64,000 bases of DNA from Serinus canaria (GCF_022539315.1 NC_066326.1:19174601-19238600), one strand, 5' to 3'. Positions 48,845 through 62,399 are shown, counted from the stretch's first letter. Numbers and translations: made by a program. The notes: generated by a model from the letters alone, not told the origin.

Positions 48845-49259
48845 TGTGGGATATCACAGGTGGGAAACTCAGAGTTTAAGGGTTTGGAATGTAGTAATAG
48901 ATATAGAGCAAGATGGAGGTTTTGGGGTGGAGGCTGCTCCTTCTCCTTCTTCTTCACCTTCTCCTTCCTCCTCTTCTCCATGGTTTGGGTGGTTTTGTGT
49001 CATTGGATAAAAAGTCCCCATTGTGGGCATGGGTGGTTGGTTACTGGGTTAAAAGTAAAAATAATTTTGGTGTAATTTCTTAATTGGACAGTTGATCCTT
49101 AAAAGGCCTTGCAGAGAGGGAGATGGGGCTCCATTTGTAGTTTGTTGGAGTGAAATGCTGCAGAACTCAGAGTTTGTGAGACTGTAATGTAGATAAAACC
49201 AATAAACATCTGAGTCCCAACCAGAAATTCCATCTCACCATTTAATCCTGACCCTGGCA
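48845..49259 (+). mobile_element. Solo LTR of an endogenous retrovirus, 415 bp, with 4-bp target-site duplication
   Basis: The segment starts TGTGGGATATCACAGG at 48845 and ends CCTGGCA at 49259. The 4-bp sequence GAAG lies immediately outside both ends (48841-48844 and 49260-49263). Inside are a polypyrimidine stretch (48945-48980), a CCTTAAAAGG TATA-like block near 49097-49106, and an AATAAA signal at about 49199-49204. TG...CA ends, a polyadenylation signal and flanking direct repeats are what a solo LTR left by recombination between two LTRs shows. A 4-bp duplication is typical of gammaretrovirus-like (ERV1) elements. No internal viral coding sequence flanks it. Family name unknown to me. 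Confidence 0.8.
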
Positions 49260-50251
49260 GAAGAGAAGATAAAACTCCACAACCTGCCAGCTGCCCAAGG
49301 GTCTCAGCAAGGTCCCTGCACCAGGACTTCCCCCTGGGAATGCTGCCTGCTCCTGATTTAACCTCACCACCCTGTCTGCCCTGCTGTGGGACAGGGCTGA
49401 GCCTCTGTCCAACCCAAACCCGAGGAAAAGCAAATCCCACCTGGCTCCTGGAGGAGTGGGAGCTTCTCTGTGGGCAGCCAAGGAGCCCAAGGATCCCTGA
49501 GCCCCACAGAGCCAGAGGAAGGTCAGAATCAGGGCAAGCTGGGGTGAGAATATGGGCTGGAAATCCAAAATTAGTGTTGTCACAAGAGTGCATGAACTGG
49601 AAGCGAATTGAGACAGAAATGAAAAGATTTCTAGTTCTGTGAGCAGCAAAATGTCAAACATGACTGAATTATGAAAAAAACCCATACAACATCCTTGCTT
49701 GAAATGGAAGGGATTAGTGCTGAAAGGCCAGAAATTCTCATTTCAGCCTCAGCTCCCTGGAATTGCTGCTTTTCCCATGTTTATCCATCACCCAGAGCTC
49801 CTGCCCCTCTCAGCAGTGCCAGGGCTGGCACCACCCTTCATTCTCCTCCTGTCAGGGTGTGCAGGGCTGGCCAGGGTGTGCAGGGCTCAGGGGATTTCCA
49901 CCTCCCACTCGGGAACTCCTGATGTGCCCTTTGGCCAGAAATGCTGTCACCTCTTCCCCAGGGGATCCCTGCCCCAGGAACCACCCAGCACCAGCTCTGA
50001 CAGAGAGCACAGATAGAGCTGCCACTAAAAAAATGTAAAAATCAATATATTTTGAAAAGAAAGCATAGGCACAGCTGAATTTCAAGCTGCTGCAATTTTC
50101 CCAGGGAGTAGCTGCTCTTTGGAAATAAATACCAGAGTGACAAGTGGGACAGGAAGAATAACATTTTTCCATTTCCCTCTTGATGAGTGTGCTTTACAGT
50201 CCATCAATCCAGCATATGCACAGCTCTTCCCAGGTGTAATACTGATTCAAA

Positions 50252-50274
50252 AGATCAATTCCTTAAATTGATCT
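50252..50274. repeat. 9-bp perfect inverted repeat
   Basis: AGATCAATT (50252-50260) and AATTGATCT (50266-50274) flank CCTTA. A small AT-rich hairpin, possibly by chance. Confidence 0.6.
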
Positions 50275-50343
50275 GCTAGAAAAACTGTTTTATTGTTTTA
50301 CCAGCCCTTTCTCCCCTAAATGAAAGAAACCTTGTGCTACACA

Positions 50344-50535
50344 CCAACTCAGGAAGCTGCTAAGGAGAGCTGGAAATAGAACTCCTGACTTTCAGTCCTG
50401 GATATGATAATTAGTTTTTATTCACTTTAAATAACTTTAAGTAACCTTCTTTTTCCCCTCCTAAGTAAAGAAGAGCTGGTCTCTTTCCACCTTTACAAAT
50501 AGGAAAAACTGGGAAACAGAGCTAAAGAAATCCAC
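50344..50535. repeat. Direct repeat pair, copy 2
   Basis: Partner of 47442-47615, about 2.9 kb away in the same orientation. It carries an extra internal duplication (TTTAAATAACTTTAAGTAAC) where copy 1 has a single AAAAACG stretch, so it is slightly longer. The pair brackets the polypyrimidine tract and the solo LTR. Confidence 0.75.
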
Positions 50536-50559
50536 AGGAAATATCAATATTTGGAATAA

Positions 50560-53500
50560 CTTTCCTTTGCCTGTACCAGTGGGTGTGTGTGTGCTTGTGT
50601 GACTGCTCAGAGCTTTGGTGAATCAAGCAGAGTTGGATCATGAGAAATGCTGCCCAGCAATCAGGAATTTATCCTTTAGTTTGGAACCAGGTCAGCTTTA
50701 AAAACCCCTCCTGCTAAAAGGCCAAGGGCTCAGCTGAAGGATGGAAACACAGAAAGAATGGTGCTAACTCACAGCTCCTAAAAATAGCTGCATTTTTAAA
50801 TGTGGAGATGAAGGTAGGGCTGGTCTGGTGTCCTCTCATTATGTCAGCTTTGCCACAGCCATCACCCCAAGCCCTGCAGGGATCCTTCAGCCCCACCCCA
50901 GCCCTGAAGGACATGAGGCTAAAGCTCTTCCAAAGGCCAGGCCTGGAAGAACATGAGGGCAGCTTTTCTATTTCTGTTTCCAAATGCTCTTTCCGTGCCT
51001 GTGGGAAGAGCTGAGCCCCCAATTAACCCCCCATGACCTGCAGCTCCATTTCCTACAGGGGATGTGAAGCCTGGCAGCAGAAACCAGAGCCAGAGCAGCA
51101 CTGCAAGAGGTGGGGAGAGGGAAATGGCTGCATTCAAAGGTGTCACTGAGCAGGGCTCTGTGCTGAGCTGGCACAGGCTGCAGCCTGTCCCCATCTCCAG
51201 CAAATGAGCAGCATCCATCTTCCCTCCCTGCTCTTCAGCAAGCTTTTCCTCTGGGGAATGAACTGGCAAAAACAGCACCCTGTGAATGTTTTCCCAGGCA
51301 GGAACTGCTCTGCTGGACACTGAGAGAGGGAGTCAGCTTTCATTTGCTGTGGGAGGAGCAAGCTGGAGCCAGGACCAAGGACACAGCCCACCTTGGGCAG
51401 TTTGGGGCTCTGCTGCCAGCAGCAGTGCTCAGTGCTCCAAGTGGTACCAAACTCCCCAGGGGGAGGGCTTGTGCCTCTCTTTATAAAGACTTCCTGCTGT
51501 GAACAGTAACAGCCAGCAGTGCTTAAGCCCAGTGTTGAAGTAAAACAATTATTTTCTAAAGTTAAGATATTCAGAATGAATTATGAGGTATGAGAAAGAC
51601 CTGCGCATTTTCAGGGATGAAGCCCTGTGGCACCAAGAGCTGAGGTAATGCTGGAGGAAATCCCCTGGGGAGCAGGGCAATGGAATGGGAGGCTCTGAAC
51701 CAGTACTCTGCCCACAAACTGGGCTTAGTTAGTACCTCTGCACACCCTGCCCAAATCCCAGCTCAGTGAAGTCATGGTGGGGCACAACATCAATTTACAC
51801 AAATACCCAGAACATGCAGAGGTCAGACCCTTGCAGGGGGTGCCCAGCACCTCATCCTTCCAAGCCAAGTGTGATGTGTGATGTGCCCTACAGAAACCCA
51901 GGAATGTACAAACTGGACATTTGTAATTTACATTCACTCCAAATGTACAAACTCCCACTGCCCAGGGGTGGCAGGAGGTCCTTCCCCAAGAGCTGGAACT
52001 CTGAAGGCATTTACACATCTTCATTACAGCTGGAAGTGCCTTACTTATTTATATAGATTTTTTTTAAAAAAATAATTTATTTAAATAGATTTATTGCAGT
52101 CTGACTGCTGGTAAAGCCTGGCCTCAGGCAATAGTAAGGGAGAGTTTGGTTTGCCATGGGAGGAAATTAATAGAAAACAGAAAAACCATCCTCAAACCTC
52201 CAGCCAGGGCTGATTGTGCAGCTGAGGGTGTCAGTTCCAAAGCCTGAGTCCTTTGTCTGCAGCAGCAGCTGATGATGGGTGCTCCCCATCCCTGTGCTCA
52301 GCCTGTCCAAGCTGCAGCTGCCTCTGAAGCATCCCAGCCTGTGTGCTGGGGTTATTAATGACATTGTCTGGCAGAACACAAAACTGGAATCTCAGCAGCA
52401 ATTTGTCCTGATACCTGAAAACACATCCCACACACTGAGTTTCCTTGAGGAGAAGCCACCAAAATCCTTCCAAGCCTTCCCAAACTCTGGAGGGACTCCG
52501 AGCAGGTCAGAGATAACCTTATCATATTCAGTTTGTCTCCACCAGAGCTCCATCTGCCTCTCAGCAGCTTGTTGAACTTTACAGAACCAATTCCTTGGGA
52601 CAGGATTCCCACTCAGTATGGGCTCCAGCCCCAGTTACAGACTCTCTGCTTTACATTCACCTAGTACCTATTAAAATTAAGATTACCTGTCAAAATCACC
52701 TATTAAAATTTGCACATTGTTTGCTGGGACTCTCCTGCCCAAAGTATCCCAGAGCTGTCACCTCTGGCCCTCTGTGTCCCCACAGACTGAACCCTGATTG
52801 TGGAACAGAAAATTAACATTTCTGCAGTGCAGATCCTTTTGACTCCACTTGAACTCAGCTGCTCTGCAGTAATTCTGATTTTCAGCCATGGTTGGGGATT
52901 TATCAGAACTCCATCCAAGGGTTTGGAGAGCACTGCCTGGGACACCTGGCACCCTGCACAAAACCACAGCAAGCTCTGAGACAGAAGTCAAGTCTGTTTC
53001 AATTCAAGTCCATAAATGCCCCATCAATTACAGAGCCGGGCCAGCAGAATTAAGTTGCATTTTGGCTGTTCCACAGTTCTGTCAAAAATCAGTAGCAGGT
53101 TCCCACACATTAGCAATTGTCTAAATCATTCCTCTCTCCTCCAAGATCAAAATTACATTAACTTGCACTGCTCTGGCTTCTGTTTTCCTCATCCCCATAA
53201 AACAATTAATTACATGTTGGAGAGAATTCCTTGGCCACTCTTCTGAAAGCATTTGGATTCAGTTTATCCAGATGTGCTGCTTGGACAGGTGCTCTTTGTC
53301 TTGTGGAAAGCAGAATAGAAAATATTACTCTGCAAGAAGTGACAACATTTCCTCACCTGCCTTCCAAAGCACAGGAAATGAGCTGAATTCCCCTTTTCTG
53401 CTTTTAGTCACGAATTTACCAGCTGCAATTAATGCCATTCAAATTCTTTCTGCATTAATAATTAAAATATTGCCCTGTGATTGCATGGATTTGCAATGCT

Positions 53501-56500
53501 CTGCTTATCACTGGGAGCAGCTCCTGGATGATGCATCCCCAGAGTCACCTGCCTCTCCTCCACGTGCCTGCACTTGGATTTTTATGGGTGCTCACATCAC
53601 CCTGAGCCACTTAGATAACAACACAGCAGATTTCATTTGATCACAGCAGAGCCACTGCTGCTCAGAAATTAATCATTACCATTCCCCAGCCCAGGTTAAC
53701 CCCTAAGCAAGCACTGCAGGTCACAAACCACCTGATCCATGTGGGTTCCTTCCGGCTCTCACTGTCCTGGGATTCTCCCTCAAAATTCTGAACTTGGGAC
53801 CATTCAGATGCATCAAGGCTGCAGGACTGGCTTGTGGCAGAGGAAATGAAAAATCAGGATTTATTTCATTATTCTTTAGACCAGATGACAAAATGCATGG
53901 TGGGTTAAATTTTAAGGGAATTGAAGCAATAACTGAGTCTGTTCTGGTTTAAGGGCACCAGCAGCTCCATCCCTGGCTAAGGACAGAGCAGCTCCCTGGA
54001 AGCTGGGGGGGATTCCTGGGTGATGGCACCACCCTCATCCCACTGCCCAGGCAGCTGGGACTGAGGCACTTCTGCTCCCACACACATCCCTCCTGAAATC
54101 TTTATTATTGTATCCCTTTTGTTCCCACTGGAACACAAACTCCCTTTTTCACTAGAAAACGAGGAAGATGTGCACTGCTTGTACAGGACACACTTTGTAC
54201 TGTTCAAATTATCATCTAATTTTTTGCATGTATGTTCCAAATAGTTGCCTTTCCTTGCACAGAACCTCCTGAATGCATGATAAAGTAGAGCATTTTTAGC
54301 TTTCCTAATTTTTCATGTGCATCAACACTAAATGGAACCTTCTGCAAGAATTAAGCCTGTTTTGTAGTACTAAATTTTCAGGTTCTCAAGGTCTCCTGAG
54401 TGGGAGTGAGTGTAGAACAGAGGATTTTCCATGAGGCCAGCAGAGCACTTTAATGGGACTTTAAAAAGCTGAATAATTCCCCCAGCCAGGGACACTGGGG
54501 GTACTGAGCAGGGCTGACTGTCTCCTTCAATTATCTGTTCAGCTGTGGCATTTCACACTTCATATTCCTGCTAAATAAAGAATTTCCCTTCAGATGCCAC
54601 AGCATCTTCCTTTAATGGTACAGCTGATGCACTCACTGCATTTTTAACTAAAACTGTCCCAGAACCAACACTCAGCCCTCCTCAAACCTATCAAAATTCA
54701 TACCTGGGTCTCAATTTTGGCCATGAAAGTTTTCAAAGATTTTTCTCCATCTCAGGAGTTTCAGCCTAACTCATATATGAGGATAAAAATGAAATATCCA
54801 GCCCTGAGAGCAGGCAGGACAGACAGGCTTTGCTGAGGATTCCAGCACTGAACTGAATGAATTTGATCCCACTTTAAAACAGTAAAACTTCTTTTGGAGT
54901 CTTGCATAGATTGTTTTATCTGTAAATACCCATTGATACACACATATAATGCAGTTCTCCCTTACCTGGGCAGGCAAAGTTTCGTACTACAGGTTGGATG
55001 AAATATTTAAAGTGTAAATACCTTTCAGCTCTTCATACTTTTTCTTTTGGTATCTTCAGCAACAATTCCACTAGCCAGATGTGTGATTGCCTGAGTGTAA
55101 CTATAATTGTTACCTTTGTAAAGCAGAGTAATTGCCTGTGGCTGCTGTTGCAGCTCTTTGCTATCTGAGCACACACTGCTGAACTCCAAACCACCAAAAT
55201 ATCCCCATTATGTGTCCCTGCAATGAGGCCCAGAGGAAGGATGACCTTTTGCAAAGCAGTTGATGGCAAAGGAGGGCAGCTTGGCTCAATAATAAAGACT
55301 CAGGGCTTAAATGATTCCCTTCAATCCCTCAGGAGATTTGAGTTCTCCCCAAATATCTCTTTCCTCCCTGCTGCAGCTCCCCATTTCTTCCAGAGCCTTG
55401 TTCCAAGCTGACATTGCCTCTTCCAGTACTTGATGTTTTTTTCCTCTTATCTTTTCCAGTCTCTGTTAACCCCCAGTGGAGGAATAATGGCCTGAACCCC
55501 ATGGCTGAACACAACGTGACCACCCAAATTCCCAGTCACCCCTTGGTCTGCTTTTGCTCCACCTGAAAATGCTGTAGGAAGATTTGTAGATAACATTTTA
55601 GAGAAGGGGTGAGAGGGAAAAAAAGAGGTGTGGAGTAAAGAACAAAGTGAATTACCCTGTGCTCCCTAACATGTGCCAGATCCAGTTCCCTCAGGAACAG
55701 GCCTGGATGTGGGGCAGGTTTGGGCAGAATCCCAAATCACACCACCTTTTATGGCCTCTGGCATCACACAACCTGCCAGGACCCTCTCAAATGACACCAG
55801 CCCTGAGTTACTGCTCCCAGGCACAGACAGCACGTGCAGCTCTTCCTGCAGTCTGGAAAAACCCAGTCTGAATCCCCAGCACTCCCCTGCCCTGCCCCAC
55901 CAGGCAGTTTACTACTCTATAAAATACACTTCTTGTTTCATTTCAGCCCCAGACTGCTAAAACTCACCCCAAACCCAACAGAGAGCAGTAGCTGATGAGG
56001 CAGAAGCAGAATCCCAAATTTCCTTTGCTGCCAAAACATCTGCAGCTTCATCACATGAAGGTTTTGCAAGCTTGCTCACCATAACATAAAGAATTTAATA
56101 GCCTAGAAATCACATAAGATAGAAAATTACTGCTGTATTGTTAAAGCATAAACAATCTCTGCAATCCTACCATCTCTGGCTGCAGTTTGTGCATTTGGAT
56201 GATTGTTTTCACATCACATCTGGAGTTGTGGCACTAAGGAACTGAAAACCCACATGGTTACAGTAGCTGACATTTCAATACTGCCTTGATAGAATTTCCA
56301 AACTGCTCTTTGGACTCTCCAGCTGGGCTTGGGAATACTGGAGGAGGAAAGGGGGATTCTTTGAAGAGGGGAACAGATATAAAACCTATACAAGAACAGG
56401 GCAAGGGCTGGGAAAAGCAATTATCTCAATGTCTCAGCTGCAAAGTACCAGAATCTTTTGTTCAGGGGGAAAACCTATTCAGGCACTGCGTGGGTTAAAG

Positions 56501-57840
56501 GGAGGACTATTAAATAGCAGGAAAATTAAAGGAAAGGCAAGAAAGGAATGTCTCTTGCAGGGTTATCTCCAGCCCCTCACAGTGAGAGCAGCCCTGGGAG
56601 CCTCAGGGAGAGCTGAAATTCTGCACAGCACCCGAGATGAAAGGGGAAGGTTTAGCACCTTTTGTTGCTCAATATTGATCCTGGCTGAGCACACTTCACA
56701 CTGAACAGGGGAAATTTTCAGCAAATGACTGTCCTGAGCTGCAGAACACAAATGAGGGGATGCACACACATCCTCCTGCCTGCCCACTGCCCTTGTTCCC
56801 CACAGCCCCCGGACTGCTGCATTACACAGCTAAGCAGATGATAAAACTGGTTTTAATTTTGCCTGGAAGACAGATTGCTGTGCGAGGGGCGCTGGGGGGA
56901 GCAGGGTTTAGTTTACATTGAACTGAAGGAGTGAAATTCAGCAGCTGCCCAAGCAGCCTGTCAGCCCCTCTGCTACTGCAAGCAGCGAGGAAGTTCAACA
57001 CATGCACAGCCAAATTAAAAAAAAACAATCAACAAACCAAGCCCCAGAGCAGGAGGCATCACATGCAGAGCAGCCAGGACCCCTTTGGGGGAGGGAATTA
57101 TCAATTCACATCACTCTGTTCACCTGCTAACAGGGCTGAGCACTGGAAATGTAAAATAAGTGGAGTTGCTTGGTGTTTGAAAGGGGAATCAGGGATGGGG
57201 GACAGGGAGAAACTGAGGGGGGGAATGAAAAGCAGTGAGATTTCCAAAACTCACCCATTATTCCCTGCAGATCAGCAGAGGCCAAAGTGCTCCTAGGAGA
57301 GCGCTTATTTCCATTCCCTTCCTCTATCAAGTTTTTAATAGATTCAAACTGCAATTTCTTCACATTCTTCCTTCAAAGCCAGTTTTGGGTAAATAATTTA
57401 AAAGCCTGTGAGCTGGAGGCTGTATGACTGCAGTCAGGCTGGGAAGGCAGAGCTGGAAAGCTCTTTGGAACCTCCTGTCAGCTTTAAACATCACTTCTGA
57501 AATTAAGCACGTTAACTATAATTAAAACAGATTATCAGCCACCTGTGCTGAGAGCTTTAGCAAGGTGCTTGGCCAGGGCACCACTCCATTAGAGCAGGCA
57601 GAGGAGTGAGCCCACATCCCCAGGAAGCTGTGGATGGAGAGGGGAGAGAGGGAACTCAGCTGGCAGCTCCTGGAATTGCATAAGGTGCTGATTTTATCGA
57701 GGTCTGCGTGTACCTGGGAGGGAGAACTGCACTTCTTACCCAGACACAGAGCTCATCAGCCTCAGGCCCACTGCTGAGCAGCTCTTCACAGGCAAAGAAC
57801 TCCTTAAACATACCAAAAACCATCTATTTTTGTGGCTAAT
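50560..57840. other. Non-coding DNA, no gene recognised
   Basis: CpG-poor DNA with short frames only, the longest about 133 codons. No named mobile element is visible. I find no splice-bounded exon with a recognisable product. Confidence 0.45.
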
Positions 57841-57849
57841 AAGTGTGTA

Positions 57850-57985
57850 TCTATCTATATGTGTATATATACATATATACGCACACATATGTACATATAT
57901 ATGTATTCTTATGCATTACCTACACTATATAATCCATATATTATATATTTATATGTGTTTTATATAAGTGTATATATTCTTTTTA
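57850..57985. repeat. TA/TG-rich microsatellite, compound
   Basis: TATC, TATG, ACATATATA and TATATAT words alternate over about 135 bp, with ATATGTACATATATATGT giving a palindromic centre. Likely hypervariable. The Tyr/Ile/Met-rich frame over it is an artefact. Confidence 0.85.
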
Positions 57986-59119
57986 CCCCAACTTTGGAGT
58001 TATTGTGTCCTTGAACACCCTGTTTTTGTGACAAGCCAAGGTGTTTCCTCAGAGCCACCTCTCCCCTCCCAGCCAGGCTTGGTGGTTTCAGGGACTGGGG
58101 ATCTGCTCCTAAACCTGCTTAGAGGAGCTAAGCACAAAATGAGGTTTTCTCTCCATTAGAGCACCCAGCTGGGAGGTTTGCTGAGGCATTCAGCACATCC
58201 CAAATCCAATTGCTTAAGCAGCTTTCCTGGGATCTTGTCTGCTGCGCTCCCTGTGCTCCTATCCTGAGCCACATAGGCACAATCAGAGGGTGCAGAGGAA
58301 AAGCTGGAAAAGCTTTCCCTTGGAACAACCACCAAGGGAATGTTCCTCTGGGCAGCACCCTGCTGCTGCACACCTTTAATTGAATCCACACCTGGAATGT
58401 CTGAAAGCTAAAAGAGAAAAAAATCAGTAGAAGAGAGACAGCACAGAATTGGCCAAGTGAGTAGAAATTGTTACCTGCAGACAAGAAAGAGGATTTTCTA
58501 CTCATCCTGTTAAACCAATTCCTGCAGCTTTGGGCAGCCTAATTTGTTTCTGGTGGTGCCTGCCCAGCTCTGCACAGTCAGAACAGACCAGACCACAAAC
58601 TACCTCATGTAAGAAATATTTCATTGCTACTGGAGCAAGAGCTGCAATGTTTGCTTTATTTTGAAAATAAAGATAACTGAAAACCATAAGAAGCAGAATG
58701 ATTCCAAAAGCCATCAGCTTGAGGGTACACTCTGTACCATTCTTCAGGTTCACTGGTTGTCTCCTGAGGGCAAATGTGAAATCCTGGTTGAGTTAGTGGA
58801 GTTTCCCCTCTGACTCTCAATGGCATCAAAGCAGCCCCTTAAATTGCATTTTCATTCACTTGAACCACATGTAAATAACAGGTTTATCCAGAGATGGACC
58901 TAACAGAAGAGTGATCACAGCAGCTGTCAGGAAGAAAATTCCTCCCTGCTCCACATGCCCTGTGCAGACACAAATAGCATGGACAGACTTCACAGGGCAC
59001 CACAAATGTCCTGGCAGAACCCTCCAGCCTTGGCATAAATGTGCAAGCCAAAGAAATTCATGCAAATTTGTGCAAGTTACAGCTTTAGAAGTGGGGTTTG
59101 GTTGATTTTTGTTGGATTT

Positions 59120-59133
59120 CCCCCCCCCCCCCC
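59120..59133 (+). repeat. Homopolymer C run (14)
   Basis: C14 followed by ACTTTTT. Uninterrupted poly-C of this length is rare in vertebrate DNA. The opposite strand is G14. Confidence 0.9.
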
Positions 59134-59652
59134 ACTTTTTGTGTGTTTGGCTTTTTTTCTCAGTGCCAAAGCAGAATACTGCACCTTTCCAACACAGACC
59201 CACAAAACAACTAAACCAGCACTTCTCCAAAATATTTAACTCAGCTTCTAATTTAACCTTGAGTTTGATCTGAAGTTTAGAAGGTATTTTGAGTACTCTG
59301 CACTGTTTGGGAATGGCATCAGTTTGACCTCTGCTCTCCATGCAATGTAAAATAGATCACAGAAGAGCACTGATGCAATACCCAGCTTCTGTTCAGACCT
59401 CCTGGCCAGACTTTCCAGAGTTCAGAATCTCTTTCTGTCTTGCTTTCTGCTTATATGCAAACACTGAACCACAATGTCTGGGGAATTTGAAGCAAGAGAA
59501 ACTCCCACCATGCTGTCTTCCAAAACTCAGAGAGGCTCTAAACATCAGGAATTAGAAATCTAAGTAAGTCCTCATCTCCATGAAAGAACTCACTCTACAA
59601 TATTGAAGATTATTTTAAAAATAGACAAATCAACACATCACCACATTCATTA

Positions 59653-59786
59653 CCACAGTCACAGGATCCCAGACTGGAAGGAACCTTAAAAATCATCTTG
59701 TTCCCCTCCTGCCATGGGCAGAGACACCTTCCACTGCCCCAGGTTTCTGCAAGCCCTGTCCAACCTGGCCTGGAACATTCACAGGC
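59653..59786 (-). mobile_element. CR1 LINE 3' end, minus-strand sense, 5'-truncated
   Basis: Antisense CR1 blocks in order: a CACAGGATCC tail remnant, GACTGGAAGGAACCTTAAAA, TCATCTTGTTCC, CTGCCATGGGCAGAGACACC, and CAACCTGGCCTGGAACATTC. About 130 bp remain. It cannot encode protein. Confidence 0.92.
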
Positions 59787-59999
59787 TGTTTAATTGTAGA
59801 ATATAATAAAAAATAACCTCAAAGACAGAAGCTGCATTGCTGCATTTTTGTTTAGCTACCAGTGATGATAAACTTTACAGCCAGGCTGTGCTTCAGCAGT
59901 GCTGAATATCAAAATGGTTTGAAATTTGTATTGATCATCCTATGAAATCACACAGGCTTTAACTGTCCACAGAAACAGTAAAAGTAAACATTAGCATTA

Positions 60000-62255
60000 T
60001 CCTCATCTGGTGCCTTTTATTCCTGCCCTTTTTTAGGGCACCCTTGGAAACTCCAGCTGTAGAAATGGATGGGAAGGGGGTGCTGAACAAAGCAGCTCCC
60101 AAGCAGCAGAACCTGTGCTCTGGAGAAAGCTCCTTCCTAACCCAGCAATCCTCAGGAAAAGTCAATGGACAAACCACATAAATATTTGATAGCAACATAA
60201 CAAACTGCCTCAATACTGGAAGGGTGAGGGGAAAGAATTAAAAAATCCAGGGCACATGTGAAGCTCTCTGGTAGATAAGTCATGTCCTGATATCAGCCAT
60301 CTGGGATCTGAACCCTGGAGCTGCCCCTCAGCTGGACAGCATTTGTTGCCTGAGCTGGTTAATTAGAAGGATCTCCAGCTTGAAGAAGAGGAAACACTTG
60401 AAAAATATTTGCCAAAGAGCCACAAGACCCAGTTTGAGACTTTTCCAGAGCCTGTCTTCCATTCAAGAACTAACAGAGTTATGTTTATTTGCATGTGAAT
60501 TGATTATATTAAGGCTTTTGCAGCCTCTGCAAGGAATTACTTTGTGACACATAGGTTGGAGGGGGGGAAAAAAGCTGCAGCAGCAGCAGCAAATTCCCCA
60601 GACACACCACAGATTCATTCAACAGAAGTAATTACTTTAGCAAATGTTGGTGGATTTTAATGCCAAGAGGAGGATTCCAGGTACTTTTAAAGCTTGTCAG
60701 CCCAGCTGATACCCAGAAACATCTTTAGGCAGTGTGATGTAACATTGACACAGCACTTAATCAGAAAAATAGGCTGTTTCTCCAACAAAGGGATTTTAAC
60801 AAATGCCACATTTCATTTTTATTAATATATTCCAAGCTGATGTCATGTGGTCTCTAGATTTTCCCTGGAGATACAGATTTGAAAAGTCCTGAGGGAAATG
60901 ATAATTCTGTACACTGCTTTGTTGACATATGAGCTCTGAAATTACCATTGGAAAAAAATCCCAAGGTCTGCAAAGATAATTTCACAACCCAGAGTGCTCC
61001 TAGCCCCGTGCTGAGGAGTTTTAAAAGCTTTTTGAAAGGAAAGTTATGAAGAATGTATGACTAGCACAGATTCAGGCCACATTTTAAGGCCATTTTTTAA
61101 AGCACTGAGCAAAGTTCATCTCCCTTTTTAATGAACACCGACTGTTTGGACAAAATGTTTCCCTCCCTTCCCTCTCAGCAGAGTCAGACACAGTGAAATT
61201 CATCTTCTGTGCTTTGATAGACAGGAAAAATTAGAGACAGAGATGGAAAAGGCCGAGACTTCCTCCAGGTCTCTTGTTTTCTTAGCAGTCCATCTGTTCC
61301 AGACACATCTGGACATCAGCACCCCAAGGACATGGATGGCTCCTTTCTCTGGCTTCCCTGAGAAATCAGGGACACAGCTCCTCTTATTAATGGCATCATT
61401 AGGCAGGGGCATGGAAGAGCAGGGACTGACCCCTCAGTCAGTGGAACGAGGGCCACAGGAGCCCTGGGAGTTACTGCTCTGAGCACAGGGCAGGTCAGCA
61501 CCTCACCCAGCTGGGAGGGAGAGGGGCAGCAGTGCTTTGTCATTCCCTGAAAGTGGAACAAAGTCAGGGAAGGTTGTCCTCTCCTCTGCTCAACTTCTTT
61601 GTTTGCATTTTGGAAAGCTCATCTTTACCCTGCCCCAGAATTCCTGAAGAGAACCAGAGAGCCCAGGAACTCCTTCAGAGCCCAAATTCAGGTCGCTGAC
61701 AGCCACCAACCACCAGGAGAAAATGGCTATAAAATTATTGTATTAAGGCTTGAAGACTCCATGTCTTAAAGGCCTTCTGAGTGCTCATCTCCAGGGTTTC
61801 CTAATTCATTATCTGAACTACTCAATGAACAAACCCCAGCACCAAACCATCCACCCTCAGTGTACTTAAAATACAAACCAGGGAATTTCTCCTCCTCAAA
61901 ACAGCTTCACACCATTGAGCACTCAAGTAGGTGCCCTAGGGTGCTCAGAGCTTTCCCTAAGGCTCTTAAGTGCCTGAAATACACTTTTCTTTTCTTCAAA
62001 GTCAGAGGAAACGATCAAATATTGATACAAAACTCTGCAAGCCTGCAAAGCTCAGTGAACAGTTGAATACATGCTACGAAATACAAAGTATCAGATACAG
62101 AAATTACTTGCAAAAGGGCTTTTTGGGTGTAGTTTTTCTTCTCTTGGGTTTTTGGGGTTTTTTACTTGGTTTAAAGAAGCAGCAGAACAGCCACATGCCT
62201 GCTATAGTGCTGTTCGATGTCTGAGTCCTCCCTGAACAGCACTGGGACTTGGATT
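60000..62255. other. Non-coding DNA, no gene recognised
   Basis: Nothing beyond a short CAG run (60574-60590) and a GGGGG..A patch near 60561 stands out. No exon or mobile element is recognisable. Confidence 0.45.
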
Positions 62256-62260
62256 AACAA

Positions 62261-62399
62261 GGAACCACAGAACCCCAGACTGGTTTGGGTGGGCAGGGAC
62301 CTTAAAGCCCATCTCATTGCACCCCCTGCCATGGGCAGGGGCACCTTCCACTCACCAGGTTGCTGCCAGCCCTGCCCAGCCTGGCCTGGAACACTGCAA
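62261..62399 (-). mobile_element. CR1 LINE 3' end, minus-strand sense, 5'-truncated
   Basis: Antisense CR1 blocks: CCACAGAACCCCAGACTGG, GGGACCTTAAAGCCCATCTC, CCCCCTGCCATGGGCAGGGG, CACCTTCCACTCACCAGG and CAGCCTGGCCTGGAACACTG. It is truncated at almost the same consensus point as the copy at 59.7 kb. Confidence 0.93.

Noticed and set aside
57832..58014. 60-codon Tyr/Ile-rich frame
   Set aside because: It translates a TA/TG microsatellite.
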